The notes: generated by a model not told the origin, from the sequence alone. DNA of 14,915 nucleotides from an uncultured Clostridia bacterium (GCA_934631985.1 CAKTYE010000061.1:1-14915); one strand, 5' to 3'. Shown: positions 6,992 to 14,629, counted from the first letter of the stretch. Translations and numbers: made by a program.

Positions 6992-9325
6992 ATGCTGAAA
7001 TATGATCTTGGACAGGGAAGCAAGGAGAACTGGCTGGTGGCGGAGACCGCCTTTGAGCCGGAACATCAGGGCAAGTGCGAAGCCATTTTTTGCAGCGGCA
7101 ACGGCTATCTGGGCCAGCGCGCTGCGCTGGAGGAGCGCTATGTGGGCCAGACCCGCGACCTGATGGTGACGGGTACCTTTGACAAGAGCGGCGAGGAGGA
7201 GGTCACCGAGCTGCCCAACCTGCCCGATGTGACCAACCTGGAATTTACCGTGGACGGCAAGCGCTTCGCCATGGAGGACGGCAACACCGCCGATTACCTG
7301 CGGGTGATGGACCTGCAAACCGGCGAGGTCAAGCGCACCCTGACCTGGATCCATCCCGACGGACGGCGCTTTGCGCTGGCGTTCACCCGCTTTGCGTCCA
7401 TGGACAACGAGCATCTGCTGGGCCTGCGCGCCAGCATCACCGCGCTGGACGGTGCGGCGGACATCCGCGTGGACAGCGGCATTGACGGGCGTGTGAGCAA
7501 CACGGGTGCGCAGCACTTCCATGAGGGCGACAAGCGCATTTTCAACAATCGCGTGCTGCGCATGTCCTCCCGCACGGTGCAGTCCGACGTGACCTGCTGC
7601 CTGCATACGGTCCACACCTACAAGGTGGACGGCGCGGAGGTGCAGGGCAAGCTGCTGCCCATCATCGACCGCCGCTACATGGCGATGCGCGCTTCCTTCC
7701 ATGTGGAGCAGGGCCAGACCCTGACCGTGGAGAAGCTGACCGTGGTCACCACCTCCCGCGACCTGGCCTATGACGTGCTGGACAACAAGGCGGAGCGCGC
7801 CCAGGAGGACGGCGGCAAGATGATCGAGGCCGCTGCGGCGGAGGGCTATGACAAGCTGTTTGCTGCCAGCAATGCCAAGTGGGCGGAGCTGTGGGCCAAG
7901 GCGGACGTGCAGGTGAAGTCCGAGCGTCCCTTTGACCAGCTGCTGGTGCGCTTTGCGCTGTATCACCTGAACATCATGGCGAAGAAGGACGACAACCGCG
8001 TGGGCATCGGCGCGAAGGGCATGACCGGCGAGGGCTACAAGGGCCATTCCTTCTGGGATACGGAAATTTTCATTCTGCCCTATTTCATTCTGACCCAGCC
8101 CAAGGCAGCCCGCTCCCTGCTGGAATACCGCTACAAGGGCCTGTACGGCGCGCGGCGCAAGGCTCAGGAGAACGGCTTCACGGGTGCGATGTATCCCTGG
8201 GAAGCGGCCTGGGTGGACGACGGCGAGGTGACTCCCCTGTGGGGCGCGGCGGACGTTGTGACGGGCAAGCCCATGAAGATTTTGACGGGCATCATCGAGC
8301 AGCACATCACTGCGGACGTGGCCTTTGCGGTGGATCAGTATTTTGCCGTGACCCACGACCAGGATTTCATGGATCGCTATGGCTATGAGATGCTGATCGA
8401 CACGGCGCGCTTCTGGGCCAGCCGCGTGACCTGGGACGAGGCGAAGCAGGCCTATGTGATTCTGGACGTGATCGGCCCCGATGAGTACAAGGAGCATGTG
8501 AACAACAACGCCTACACCAACTACATGGCGGCGAACAACATGCGTCTGGCGCTGGCGGCGATGGAGACGGTGGAGCAGCGCGGCGGTGCGCTGTACGAGC
8601 GGCTGAACACGCTGCTGAACTTTGCGGACACCCGTGAAAAGCTGCTGGGCGTGATGGATCGCATGTATCTGCCCAAGCCCGACGCAAACGGCATTGTGCC
8701 GCAGTTTGACGGCTACTTCGACCTGAAACACATTGACTTGACGCCCTACAAGCGTTCCAGTGTGTTGGGTACGATCTACAACGATTACAATATTGAGCAG
8801 ATCAACACCTTCCAGGTACATAAGCAGGCGGATACGCTGGTGCTGATGCTGCTGATGGACGACCTGTTCCCCGCAGATGTGAAAAAGAAGAATTACTACT
8901 ACTACGAGGAGCGCACCCTGCACGATTCCTCTTTGAGCAAGTCCACCCACTGTGTGCTGGCGGCGGATCTGCACGAGGATGACACGGCCTACAACTTCTT
9001 CAAGGGCTGCGGCGAGATCGACCTGGGCCCCGTGATGACCACCTCTGACATGGGTGTACACACGGCGTCCATGGGCGGCGTATGGCAGTGCGCGGTATAC
9101 GGCTTCGGCGGTGTGCGCGTGGTCGGCGGTGAGCTACATGTATCGCCCCGCCTGCCCAAGGCCTGGAGCGAGCTGAACGCACCCCTGTGCTGGCGTGGTC
9201 AGCAGCTGCGCGTGCAGGCAACGCGGGACGCGGTGACGGTGAAGAACGAGGGTACGGAAGCGGTGTCGCTGGTGCTGAACGGCAAGGAAGTTGCCGTGGC
9301 TCCGGGCGAGGTCGTGAAGGGGTAA
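6992..9325 (+). CDS. GH65 disaccharide phosphorylase (kojibiose/maltose phosphorylase family)
   Basis: A 777-aa inverting phosphorylase, a typical GH65 length, that should cleave an alpha-glucobiose with phosphate to beta-glucose 1-phosphate and glucose in the cytoplasm. The N-terminal beta-sandwich carries GNGYLGQRAALEE (36-48). The (alpha/alpha)6 catalytic domain has GYKGHSFWDTEIF (348-360), GFTGAMYPWEAA (395-406), GPDEYKEHVNNNAYTNYM (495-512) with E498 as expected general acid, and HKQADTLVLMLL (610-621). The phosphate-binding region is LHDSSLSKSTH (643-653), followed by MGVHTASMGGVWQ (687-699). These phosphate-site residues favour phosphorylase over hydrolase. The AAAGGA site is 12 nt before the ATG, a little far. 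Kojibiose is the best guess by motif style, but nigerose, maltose or trehalose specificity cannot be excluded. No beta-phosphoglucomutase gene follows, although one often does. Confidence 0.92.
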   Translation: MLKYDLGQGSKENWLVAETAFEPEHQGKCEAIFCSGNGYLGQRAALEERYVGQTRDLMVTGTFDKSGEEEVTELPNLPDVTNLEFTVDGKRFAMEDGNTADYLRVMDLQTGEVKRTLTWIHPDGRRFALAFTRFASMDNEHLLGLRASITALDGAADIRVDSGIDGRVSNTGAQHFHEGDKRIFNNRVLRMSSRTVQSDVTCCLHTVHTYKVDGAEVQGKLLPIIDRRYMAMRASFHVEQGQTLTVEKLTVVTTSRDLAYDVLDNKAERAQEDGGKMIEAAAAEGYDKLFAASNAKWAELWAKADVQVKSERPFDQLLVRFALYHLNIMAKKDDNRVGIGAKGMTGEGYKGHSFWDTEIFILPYFILTQPKAARSLLEYRYKGLYGARRKAQENGFTGAMYPWEAAWVDDGEVTPLWGAADVVTGKPMKILTGIIEQHITADVAFAVDQYFAVTHDQDFMDRYGYEMLIDTARFWASRVTWDEAKQAYVILDVIGPDEYKEHVNNNAYTNYMAANNMRLALAAMETVEQRGGALYERLNTLLNFADTREKLLGVMDRMYLPKPDANGIVPQFDGYFDLKHIDLTPYKRSSVLGTIYNDYNIEQINTFQVHKQADTLVLMLLMDDLFPADVKKKNYYYYEERTLHDSSLSKSTHCVLAADLHEDDTAYNFFKGCGEIDLGPVMTTSDMGVHTASMGGVWQCAVYGFGGVRVVGGELHVSPRLPKAWSELNAPLCWRGQQLRVQATRDAVTVKNEGTEAVSLVLNGKEVAVAPGEVVKG

Positions 9326-9344
9326 ATTTGAATTTTTGATGTGA

Positions 9345-9387
9345 AGTGGCTGCTTCTCCTGCGTGGGGGAAGCAGCCGCTTTTTTTG
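9345..9387 (+). terminator. Rho-independent terminator of the sugar operon
   Basis: A 15-bp stem with two G-U pairs (AGTGGCTGCTTCTCC at 9345-9359 with 9366-9380) is followed by a run of seven T at 9380-9386. It lies 20 nt after the phosphorylase stop and marks the operon end. The reverse strand lacks a T run, so it is directional. Confidence 0.9.
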
Positions 9388-9442
9388 TCACCACATGACG
9401 ATCTCTGCATTCGGCTTATTCAGCTCAAGATACTTTTAGAGC

Positions 9443-10315
9443 TTACCAGTCAAGCGGTTCATACATAGCCGATTCCAGTGACTTATGTAAGAGATCAAGC
9501 ACCGAATAATCCGTAATAGGGTTCCCGGCTAAATACAGGTACTCTAATTCATGCATTTCAGAAAGTGGAGCGATATCGCTTATTGAATTATAGCGCATGT
9601 CCAAATAAGTCAATTTAGTCAATCCGGAGATGGGTGTAATATCTCCAACATTACATCCATCAAAGCACAAAAAATCCATATTGGTCAGACTTGATATTGG
9701 TGAAAGGTCATTAATATTCGTTCCTGATATAGATAGGCTTTCTATCTTACTTAATAGGCTAATAGCGCTTAAATCCGAAACATTTTCATTAAAGCTAAGA
9801 TTTAGCAACTCTAAATCGGCTGAGCTTTTTAATGCGCTTATATCCGAAATGTTATTATAACTCAAATTAACAATTCGCAAATGCTTTAATTCACCAATCG
9901 GATCAATATTCTCTATTGAATTATTCCTAAAATCAATTCTTATAAGTTCTGTCAAATGATTGATAAACGAAATATCAGATATATTCTGATTAGGGAGTCT
10001 CAAAACCTTAAGATTTTGAAATTTTTCAAGATCGCTATAGTTATCCAAATATGCACCTTCTGCTACATACAATTCTTGAATATTAGGCATGCACATCAGT
10101 TCTTCAGCACAAAATATGCTATCTCCATGCTTTGAGCCAACCAATTTCAACTTTGTACATGATTGCAGTTCTTTGCGTGAATATATTTCCGTAATATATG
10201 GCATATCATCTATGCCTAAGATAATCTCTCCTTCATCTGTATCAATCGCATACGCTACGCAGCATTGAGCAAGAAGCAAAATGAGCAAGAAGCATGTAAG
10301 CATTTTACGATTCAC
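9443..10315 (-). CDS. secreted internalin-like leucine-rich-repeat protein
   Basis: A 290-aa protein transcribed against its neighbours. The start is GTG at 10315, chosen for GGGAGG 7 nt upstream; a TTG at 10354 is in frame but lies ahead of that site. Residues 1-23 are a signal peptide (VNRK, then LTCFLLILLLAQCCVAYA). The AQCC could suggest a lipobox but fits poorly. From about residue 80 there are eight or nine 22-residue repeats of the internalin type, for example LRIVNLSYNNISDISALKSS and LTYLDMRYNSISDIAPLSEM. No LPXTG, membrane anchor or other domain follows; it ends about 14 residues after the last repeat. It is a probable surface or secreted binding protein with unknown partner. The gene is much more AT-rich than the rest (one hand-counted line is 33% GC against 63% in the phosphorylase) and uses TTA and CTA codons. 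Likely acquired. Confidence 0.85.
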   Translation of the reverse strand: MNRKMLTCFLLILLLAQCCVAYAIDTDEGEIILGIDDMPYITEIYSRKELQSCTKLKLVGSKHGDSIFCAEELMCMPNIQELYVAEGAYLDNYSDLEKFQNLKVLRLPNQNISDISFINHLTELIRIDFRNNSIENIDPIGELKHLRIVNLSYNNISDISALKSSADLELLNLSFNENVSDLSAISLLSKIESLSISGTNINDLSPISSLTNMDFLCFDGCNVGDITPISGLTKLTYLDMRYNSISDIAPLSEMHELEYLYLAGNPITDYSVLDLLHKSLESAMYEPLDW

Positions 10316-10353
10316 GATGATTCCTCCCTTTCTCTTTATCGGTGCATTGGGCA

Positions 10354-10359
10354 ATTGTA
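10354..10359 (-). promoter_or_regulatory. possible -10 box for the leucine-rich-repeat gene
   Basis: Read on the minus strand this is TACAAT, which would place the start of transcription about 30 nt before the GTG. No good -35 hexamer was found at 15-18 bp, so support is weak. Confidence 0.3.
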
Positions 10360-10614
10360 TCGCTTTTTTCTCGGGTCATTGTTGGCAGCTGCTTCCATAC
10401 GCTGCATGCTAGCGTAAGCATCCCTCACAGGTCTTTGCGCCATGATGCCGCGGACTGTTTACCTAGTTGCCTTATTATACGCCTGTTGGTCAGAAATGCC
10501 TAGCTTTTTTGAAAGTTGTTACAGGTTAGGACGGGGACGGCAGCCAAAACAGCCCTTTGCTTTTTCTGCCAGACGCAAACTTCACATTTTGTTCATACCC
10601 TATCTTCTTTTTCA

Positions 10615-10623
10615 TGGTATGAT
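10615..10623 (+). promoter_or_regulatory. extended -10 promoter of the ABC exporter genes
   Basis: TGGTATGAT is a TGn extended -10 element followed by a near-consensus hexamer (TATGAT). Transcription would begin near 10630, 24 nt before the ATPase ATG and ahead of its AAAGGA site. No -35 box at standard spacing was seen, which extended -10 promoters tolerate. Confidence 0.5.
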
Positions 10624-10653
10624 GAGATCGAACCCAGGGAAAGGATTGAAACC

Positions 10654-11598
10654 ATGATCGAACTACGCAATGTGACGAAGCGTTACGGCAACGTGGAAGC
10701 CGTTCACGACCTGTCGTTTTCCGCGCCAAAGGGGCAGATCGTCGGCCTGCTGGGGCAGAACGGCGCTGGCAAGACCACGACGCTGAACATCCTGACCGGC
10801 TATTTACCGCCGACCAGCGGTGTGGTGCAGGTGGATGGCATGGATTTGCTGGCGCATCCGCGGGACTGCAAGCGCCGCATCGGCTATCTGCCGGAGCGCC
10901 CTCCGCTGTATGACGAAATGACGGTGACAGCCTATCTGTCCTTTGTGTGTCAGCTGCGCGAGGTGAAGCGGGACGCGATTGCCCCGCACCTGCGGGAGAT
11001 ACTGGACATCTGCGGCCTGACGGGCGTTGCGGGGCGGCTGGTGGGGCATTTATCAAAGGGCTATCGTCAGCGCGTGGGCATTGCGCAGGCCCTGTGCGGC
11101 GATCCGGACGTGCTGGTGCTGGATGAGCCGACGGTGGGCCTGGACCCCTTGCAGGTCAAGGAGATTCGCGAGCTGATCCGCAAGCTGGGCGCGACGCACA
11201 CGGTGATTTTCTCCTCGCACCTGCTGCCGGAGATTCAGCAGCTATGCGACCGGGTGGTCATCCTTCACAAGGGTCGGCTGGTGCGGGAGGCTGCCATGAG
11301 CGAGCTGACCGGGGGCAATGGCGACACGCTGCGCCTGCGGGCCACCATCGCCATGAAGGAGCGGCTGCTGATGCCCGCGCTGAACAGTATGGAATGTATT
11401 CGCCGGGTGAAGGTACTGCCCACGCCCGATGCGGATTACACGGAGCTGGAGCTGGAGTGTCAGCGTGAGACGGCCCGCGGCCCGGCGCAGGCGCAGCTTT
11501 TCCACCTGTTGGCGGGGCTGGATGCGCCGCTGATGCAGCTGACGCCAGTGCGGGATACATTGGAAGAAGTATTCTTGCGGGCAACGACAGAGGAGTAA
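10654..11598 (+). CDS. ABC-2 transporter ATP-binding protein (GldA-like)
   Basis: A 314-aa cytoplasmic ATPase that should power the permease encoded 0.6 kb downstream. It has Walker A GQNGAGKTT (34-42), a GYLPERPPLYDEMT segment (77-90) in place of a normal Q-loop, signature LSKGYRQRVG (133-142), Walker B VLVLDEPT (153-160), D-loop VGLD (161-164) and the switch histidine at 189. The GYLPExxPLY form is typical of GldA/COG1131 enzymes. A C-terminal domain of about 100 residues follows. The start is ATG 10654, with AAAGGA 8 nt upstream; the frame continues back to 10516, but that stretch crosses the likely promoter. This ATPase belongs to the exporter set and is not expected to serve the CUT1 sugar importer. 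Confidence 0.92.
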   Translation: MIELRNVTKRYGNVEAVHDLSFSAPKGQIVGLLGQNGAGKTTTLNILTGYLPPTSGVVQVDGMDLLAHPRDCKRRIGYLPERPPLYDEMTVTAYLSFVCQLREVKRDAIAPHLREILDICGLTGVAGRLVGHLSKGYRQRVGIAQALCGDPDVLVLDEPTVGLDPLQVKEIRELIRKLGATHTVIFSSHLLPEIQQLCDRVVILHKGRLVREAAMSELTGGNGDTLRLRATIAMKERLLMPALNSMECIRRVKVLPTPDADYTELELECQRETARGPAQAQLFHLLAGLDAPLMQLTPVRDTLEEVFLRATTEE

Positions 11599-12192
11599 AG
11601 GGAAGCCCATGCCAACGAAAAAGATGTTGACATGGACATTCCTTCATGTCCGCACACTTCAGTGCGAGACTTTAGCTTGCCTCCTTCCGCAGAAGGAGGG
11701 GGACCGTCCGCCGTCAGGCGGGTGGTGGAAGATAAACTTCTCCGCTGCGGCTGCTGGGTTCTCCATCGGGGGAATTTCGCCTCTGCGGAGGCGACCAGGG
11801 CTTTCCGATCGCCCTGGACCTTCGGGGCATGAAGGGGTGGGGGTTGCCTGCCATCAGGCGGGTGGTGGAAGATAAACTTCTCCGCTGCGGCTGCTGGGTT
11901 CTCCATCGGGGGGATTTCGCCTCTGCGGAGGCGACCAGGGCTTTCCGAGCGCCCTGGACCTTCGGAGCATGAAGGATCGGGGGGCTGCCTGCCGCAAAGC
12001 GGATGGTGGAAGATAAACTCACCCGCTGCGGCTGCGGGCTTCTTCACCAAGGAGGTTTCGCCTCTGCGGAGGCGACCAGGGCTTTCCGATCGCCCTGGAC
12101 CTTCGGGGGCATGAAGGAGGGGGACCGCCCGCCGCTAGGTGGGTGGCAGAAGATAAACCTTCCCACTGCAATGAAACAAAGGAGCTGATTCC
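11599..12192 (+). other. 594-bp non-coding, hairpin-rich spacer inside the exporter gene set
   Basis: This gap separates the ATPase stop from the permease start. It contains short inverted repeats near 11630-11665 (GGACAT with ATGTCC; GCAC with GTGC), a hairpin at 11680-11699 (CCTCCTT and AAGGAGG round CCGCAG), and then the 140-bp tandem repeat. Open frames cross it on both strands, but the repeat length is not a multiple of three and none has a ribosome binding site, so they are not called. Confidence 0.7.
11711..12169 (+). repeat. tandem repeat, about 140-bp unit, roughly 3.3 copies
   Basis: Copies start at about 11711, 11851, 11992 and 12132; the last is truncated after about 38 bp. The landmark GATAAAC recurs at 11731, 11871, 12012 and 12152, spacings of 140, 141 and 140. 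Copies 1 and 2 are nearly identical; copy 3 diverges around the GATAAAC-CTTCACC stretch. Each full copy carries two hairpins, for example in copy 1: TCGCCTC-TGCG-GAGGCGA (11777-11794) followed immediately by CCAGGGC-9 nt-GCCCTGG (11795-11817). The array ends 9 bp before the permease ribosome binding site. A related element is at 14714. Confidence 0.9.
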
Positions 12193-12903
12193 TTGCTGGC
12201 AATCTGGAAGCGCGAGCTTCAAAGCTATTTCTACACGCCGGTAGGCTATGTGTTCATGGGCGTGTTTCTGGCCCTGTCGGGTACGTTCTTTTATATGCTG
12301 ATCCTCGGTTCCCGTTCCAGCGATGTGCTGACGTTTCTGGGGCAGATCAGCTATTTGTGGATGCTGCTTTCGCCCGTGCTGACCATGCGGCTGCTGGCGG
12401 AAGAAAAGCAGAAGCGTACCGACCAGCTGCTGCTGACCAGCCCGGTGTCGCTGCCAGGCATTGTGCTGGGCAAGTACCTTGCGGCGGTGACGGTGATGCT
12501 CTGCACGGTGCTGCTGACGCTGATTTATGTGGCGATCATCGCCATGTACGGGCAGGTGTATCCCTCGGAGCTGCTGGTGGGGTATCTGGGCTTTATTTTG
12601 CAGGGCAGCGCGTTTCTGGCGCTGGATCTGTTCATTTCCGGGTGCGCGGGCAGTCAGGTGACGGCGGCGGTGACGGCCTTCGGCGTGAATCTGGCGCTGT
12701 GGCTGATGGACCTGCTGGCGGGCAACGTGACCCAAAGCTGGCTGAAGGAGCTTTTGCAGTTTTTCAGCCTGTATGACCGCTACAATCCCTTCCTGATGGG
12801 GCAGCTGTCCTTTGCCAGCATCGGCTATGACCTGTCGTTTATCGCGGCGTTTCTGGTGCTGACCATTCACACACTGGACAGCAGGAGGTATCGCGGCGCA
12901 TGA
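12193..12903 (+). CDS. ABC-2 type transporter permease (GldF-like)
   Basis: A 236-aa inner-membrane protein with about six hydrophobic segments (about 18-38, 45-67, 88-117, 127-149, 154-176, 211-228). The cytoplasmic stretch EEKQKRTDQLLLTSPVSL (70-87) followed by PGIVLGKYLA is the hallmark of GldF/COG1277 ABC-2 permeases. The start is TTG at 12193, supported by AAAGGAG 8 nt upstream and by the family-typical opening LAIWKRELQSYFYTPVGYV. It works with the ATPase encoded at 10654. Its TGA overlaps the ATG of the next gene by 4 nt (ATGA), implying translational coupling. Substrate unknown. The hairpin repeats just upstream probably influence how much of it is made relative to the ATPase. Confidence 0.88.
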   Translation: MLAIWKRELQSYFYTPVGYVFMGVFLALSGTFFYMLILGSRSSDVLTFLGQISYLWMLLSPVLTMRLLAEEKQKRTDQLLLTSPVSLPGIVLGKYLAAVTVMLCTVLLTLIYVAIIAMYGQVYPSELLVGYLGFILQGSAFLALDLFISGCAGSQVTAAVTAFGVNLALWLMDLLAGNVTQSWLKELLQFFSLYDRYNPFLMGQLSFASIGYDLSFIAAFLVLTIHTLDSRRYRGA

Positions 12904-14381
12904 AAAAGCACACGAACAAAAAGCAGGGCGTTCCCTTCTGGAAGCAGCCCCGTTTCCGCTATGGCAGCGTCAGCACGCTGATGCTGTGCCTTACGCTGGC
13001 GGCGCTGGTGGGGCTGAACGCACTGTTCAGCAGTCTGGAAAAACAGAACGGCTGGCGAGTGGACTATTCCTTCAACGGCGTGACCACCCAGAGTGAAACC
13101 ACGCGGAAGATTCTGGACGGCCTGACGCAGGATATTCAGATTTACGCCCTGTTCTCCAGCGGGCAGGAGGACTTACAGCTGATGGAGGTGCTGGATCGCT
13201 ATGCCGCCATGAGCAGCCATGTGCAGTGGGAGCAGGCGGACGTGAGCCTGAACCCGACGCTGCTCAGCCGCTTCGAAGGCACCTCGGACAATCCCCTGAC
13301 CAACGATTCGCTGGTGGTCTCCTGCGCGGAGACGGGGCGTTATAAGATCCTGTCCCCGGACAGCTTTGTGTCCCTGAGCCTGAATTACGAAAGCGGCGGC
13401 TATGAGGTCTCCGGGCTGACGTATGAGCAGCAGATCACCTCTGCTATTTCCTATGTCACTCAGGAGAGCATTCCGCGGGTGATGATTCTGCAAGGCCACG
13501 GCGAGCTGAGTGCAGACGCAACGGCGGTGCTGGCGGACTTCCTCACCAAAAACAACTTCGAGGTGAAGTATTTCGAGCTTTCCGACACAGACGTGACGCT
13601 GGACACCGAGGACCTGCTGATGATCCTCTCTCCCCAGCGGGACTTTATGGATACTGAGCTGAAGGCCCTGACTGATTTTGCCTCGGCGGGCGGCAATATT
13701 TTCTTTACCTGCGATTATTCCGACCCGGTGGACAACATGCCCAATTATCAGGCGCTGCTGCGCTCCTATGGCTTCCAGCCCCGCACAGGCATCGTGGTCG
13801 CCAGCACCGAGGAGCCGAACACCTACTACGAGGGCTACCCGGTGCTGCTGCTGCCCTACATGCAGAACTCCGCCGCCACCATGGATTTGGTGTCAGAAAA
13901 GTCGGACACGCTGCTGCTGGCGGGCGCGCGGGCCTTTGAAACCCCGGAGGAGGGGGACAACAACCTGACGACGCAGGTGGTGCTGACCTCCGGTTACAAA
14001 GCCTATCTGCGTGACCTGAGCGATGGCAGCAGTGACATCACCCAGCAGGATGACGACCCCATCGGCCCCTTTGCGCTGGCGCTGCTGTCCCAGCGGGTGA
14101 CGGATGCAGGCAACGTATCGAAGGCCTTTGTGCTGGGCTGTTCCACGGTGCTGACGGACAGTCAGGTGTATGTGATGACTGACGCCCAGGAGTTTATCCT
14201 GACGATGAGCACCTATCTTTCCGGGGAAAAGCCCGTGCAGCTGGACATTATGGCAAAGACGGCGATGCGGCCCGCGTTGTCCACTGCGTCGCTAGTGCCG
14301 GGTGTGGCGCTGGTGGTGGCGATCCCGATGCTGGTGGTGTGCATTGCGCTGTGCGTGCTGCTGCCCCGCCGGCATAAGTAA
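12900..14381 (+). CDS. GldG-like ABC transporter auxiliary protein
   Basis: A 493-aa membrane-anchored protein. An N-terminal membrane segment lies at about 23-45 (VSTLMLCLTLAALVGLNALF) and a C-terminal one at about 463-487 before PRRHK, leaving a large extracytoplasmic region. After the first segment comes DYSFNGVTTQSETTRKIL (55-72), the usual GldG opening. VMILQGHGEL (194-203) and FASAGGNIFFTCDY match the GldG/PF09822-type core, a receiver-like fold of unknown biochemical role. Its start codon overlaps the permease stop, so the two are coupled. In Bacteroidota the homologous trio is needed for gliding; in Bacillota the role is unknown, and export or envelope maintenance is inference. Confidence 0.87.
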   Translation: MKKHTNKKQGVPFWKQPRFRYGSVSTLMLCLTLAALVGLNALFSSLEKQNGWRVDYSFNGVTTQSETTRKILDGLTQDIQIYALFSSGQEDLQLMEVLDRYAAMSSHVQWEQADVSLNPTLLSRFEGTSDNPLTNDSLVVSCAETGRYKILSPDSFVSLSLNYESGGYEVSGLTYEQQITSAISYVTQESIPRVMILQGHGELSADATAVLADFLTKNNFEVKYFELSDTDVTLDTEDLLMILSPQRDFMDTELKALTDFASAGGNIFFTCDYSDPVDNMPNYQALLRSYGFQPRTGIVVASTEEPNTYYEGYPVLLLPYMQNSAATMDLVSEKSDTLLLAGARAFETPEEGDNNLTTQVVLTSGYKAYLRDLSDGSSDITQQDDDPIGPFALALLSQRVTDAGNVSKAFVLGCSTVLTDSQVYVMTDAQEFILTMSTYLSGEKPVQLDIMAKTAMRPALSTASLVPGVALVVAIPMLVVCIALCVLLPRRHK

Positions 14382-14486
14382 AGCGGCGCGAAGCACCGAA
14401 TGCTTTAATGCACCCATTCCGCGGCAGATATGCTTTCTTGCCGCACCGTCTTCTTCCACAGAAAGAGCAGCCACCCCCTACCCCAA
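14382..14486 (+). other. 3' flank of the exporter genes, no strong terminator
   Basis: The only inverted repeat close to the stop codon is GCGGCA (14421-14426) with TGCCGC (14439-14444), a 6-bp stem with a 12-nt loop followed by ACCGTCTTCTTCC. The T content is low, so termination here is doubtful and the hairpins further on may serve instead. Confidence 0.35.
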
Positions 14487-14489
14487 AAG

Positions 14490-14523
14490 CCTCCCCTGAA
14501 AGGGGAGGTGTCCCGAAGGGACG
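14490..14523. repeat. REP-like double hairpin
   Basis: CCTCCCCT-GAA-AGGGGAGG (14490-14508) is followed at once by TGTCCC-GAA-GGGACG (14509-14523, five Watson-Crick pairs plus a terminal T-G). Paired short-loop hairpins of this kind are typical of dispersed palindromic repeats in intergenic DNA of many bacteria. Confidence 0.7.
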
Positions 14524-14561
14524 GAGGGGTTTCGTCTTCCCAAAGCCTTCCTCCAGCGAGG

Positions 14562-14629
14562 TTGGCTTTTCCAAGGAAAAGCCAAGTCGCTTTGCGACCT
14601 GTGCATTCAATTAAAAATTGAATGCACAG
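14562..14629. repeat. cluster of three perfect hairpins
   Basis: TTGGCTTTTCC at 14562-14572 pairs with 14575-14585 (11 bp). GTCGC-TTT-GCGAC occupies 14586-14598. CTGTGCATTCAATT at 14599-14612 pairs with 14616-14629 (14 bp, AAA loop). They abut with no spacer. No long T run follows the last one. These could fold as consecutive RNA stem-loops or DNA cruciforms; function unknown. Confidence 0.75.

Larger units (their letters stand above)
10316..10653. other. intergenic region between divergent LRR and ABC ATPase genes
   Basis: About 340 bp holding the presumed divergent promoters. Apart from the minus-strand TACAAT (10354-10359) and the plus-strand extended -10 (10615-10623), there is a small inverted repeat (TACGCT and AGCGTA flanking GCATGCT near 10398-10416). 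A plus-strand open frame starting at 10442 has no ribosome binding site and overlaps the promoter region, so I do not call it a gene. Nothing else recognisable. Confidence 0.4.

Noticed and set aside
4745..9061. 1,438-aa reading frame on the minus strand
   Set aside because: It is exactly antisense and in register to two well-supported GH genes, is full of His/Gln/Arg/Val as expected from complementing GC-rich codons, and matches no known domain. It reflects codon bias.
10516..10653. N-terminal extension of the ABC ATPase
   Set aside because: It crosses the likely promoter, and the ATPase fold begins exactly at MIELRNVTKRYG, with AAAGGA 8 nt before that ATG.
10442..10657. 71-aa plus-strand frame before the ATPase gene
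   Set aside because: No ribosome binding site, overlaps the extended -10 promoter and the ATPase start, and shows no recognisable domain.
11609..11875. 88-aa plus-strand frame after the ATPase gene
   Set aside because: It runs through the hairpin and repeat DNA, has no convincing Shine-Dalgarno site and no family resemblance.
11460..12050. 196-aa minus-strand frame with internal peptide repeats
   Set aside because: The peptide repeats come from the 140-bp DNA repeat read in shifting frames, it overlaps the end of the ATPase gene, and it has no ribosome binding site.
11711..12169. CRISPR array
   Set aside because: The unit is about 140 bp and repeated along its full length, with no short-repeat/unique-spacer alternation and no cas genes.
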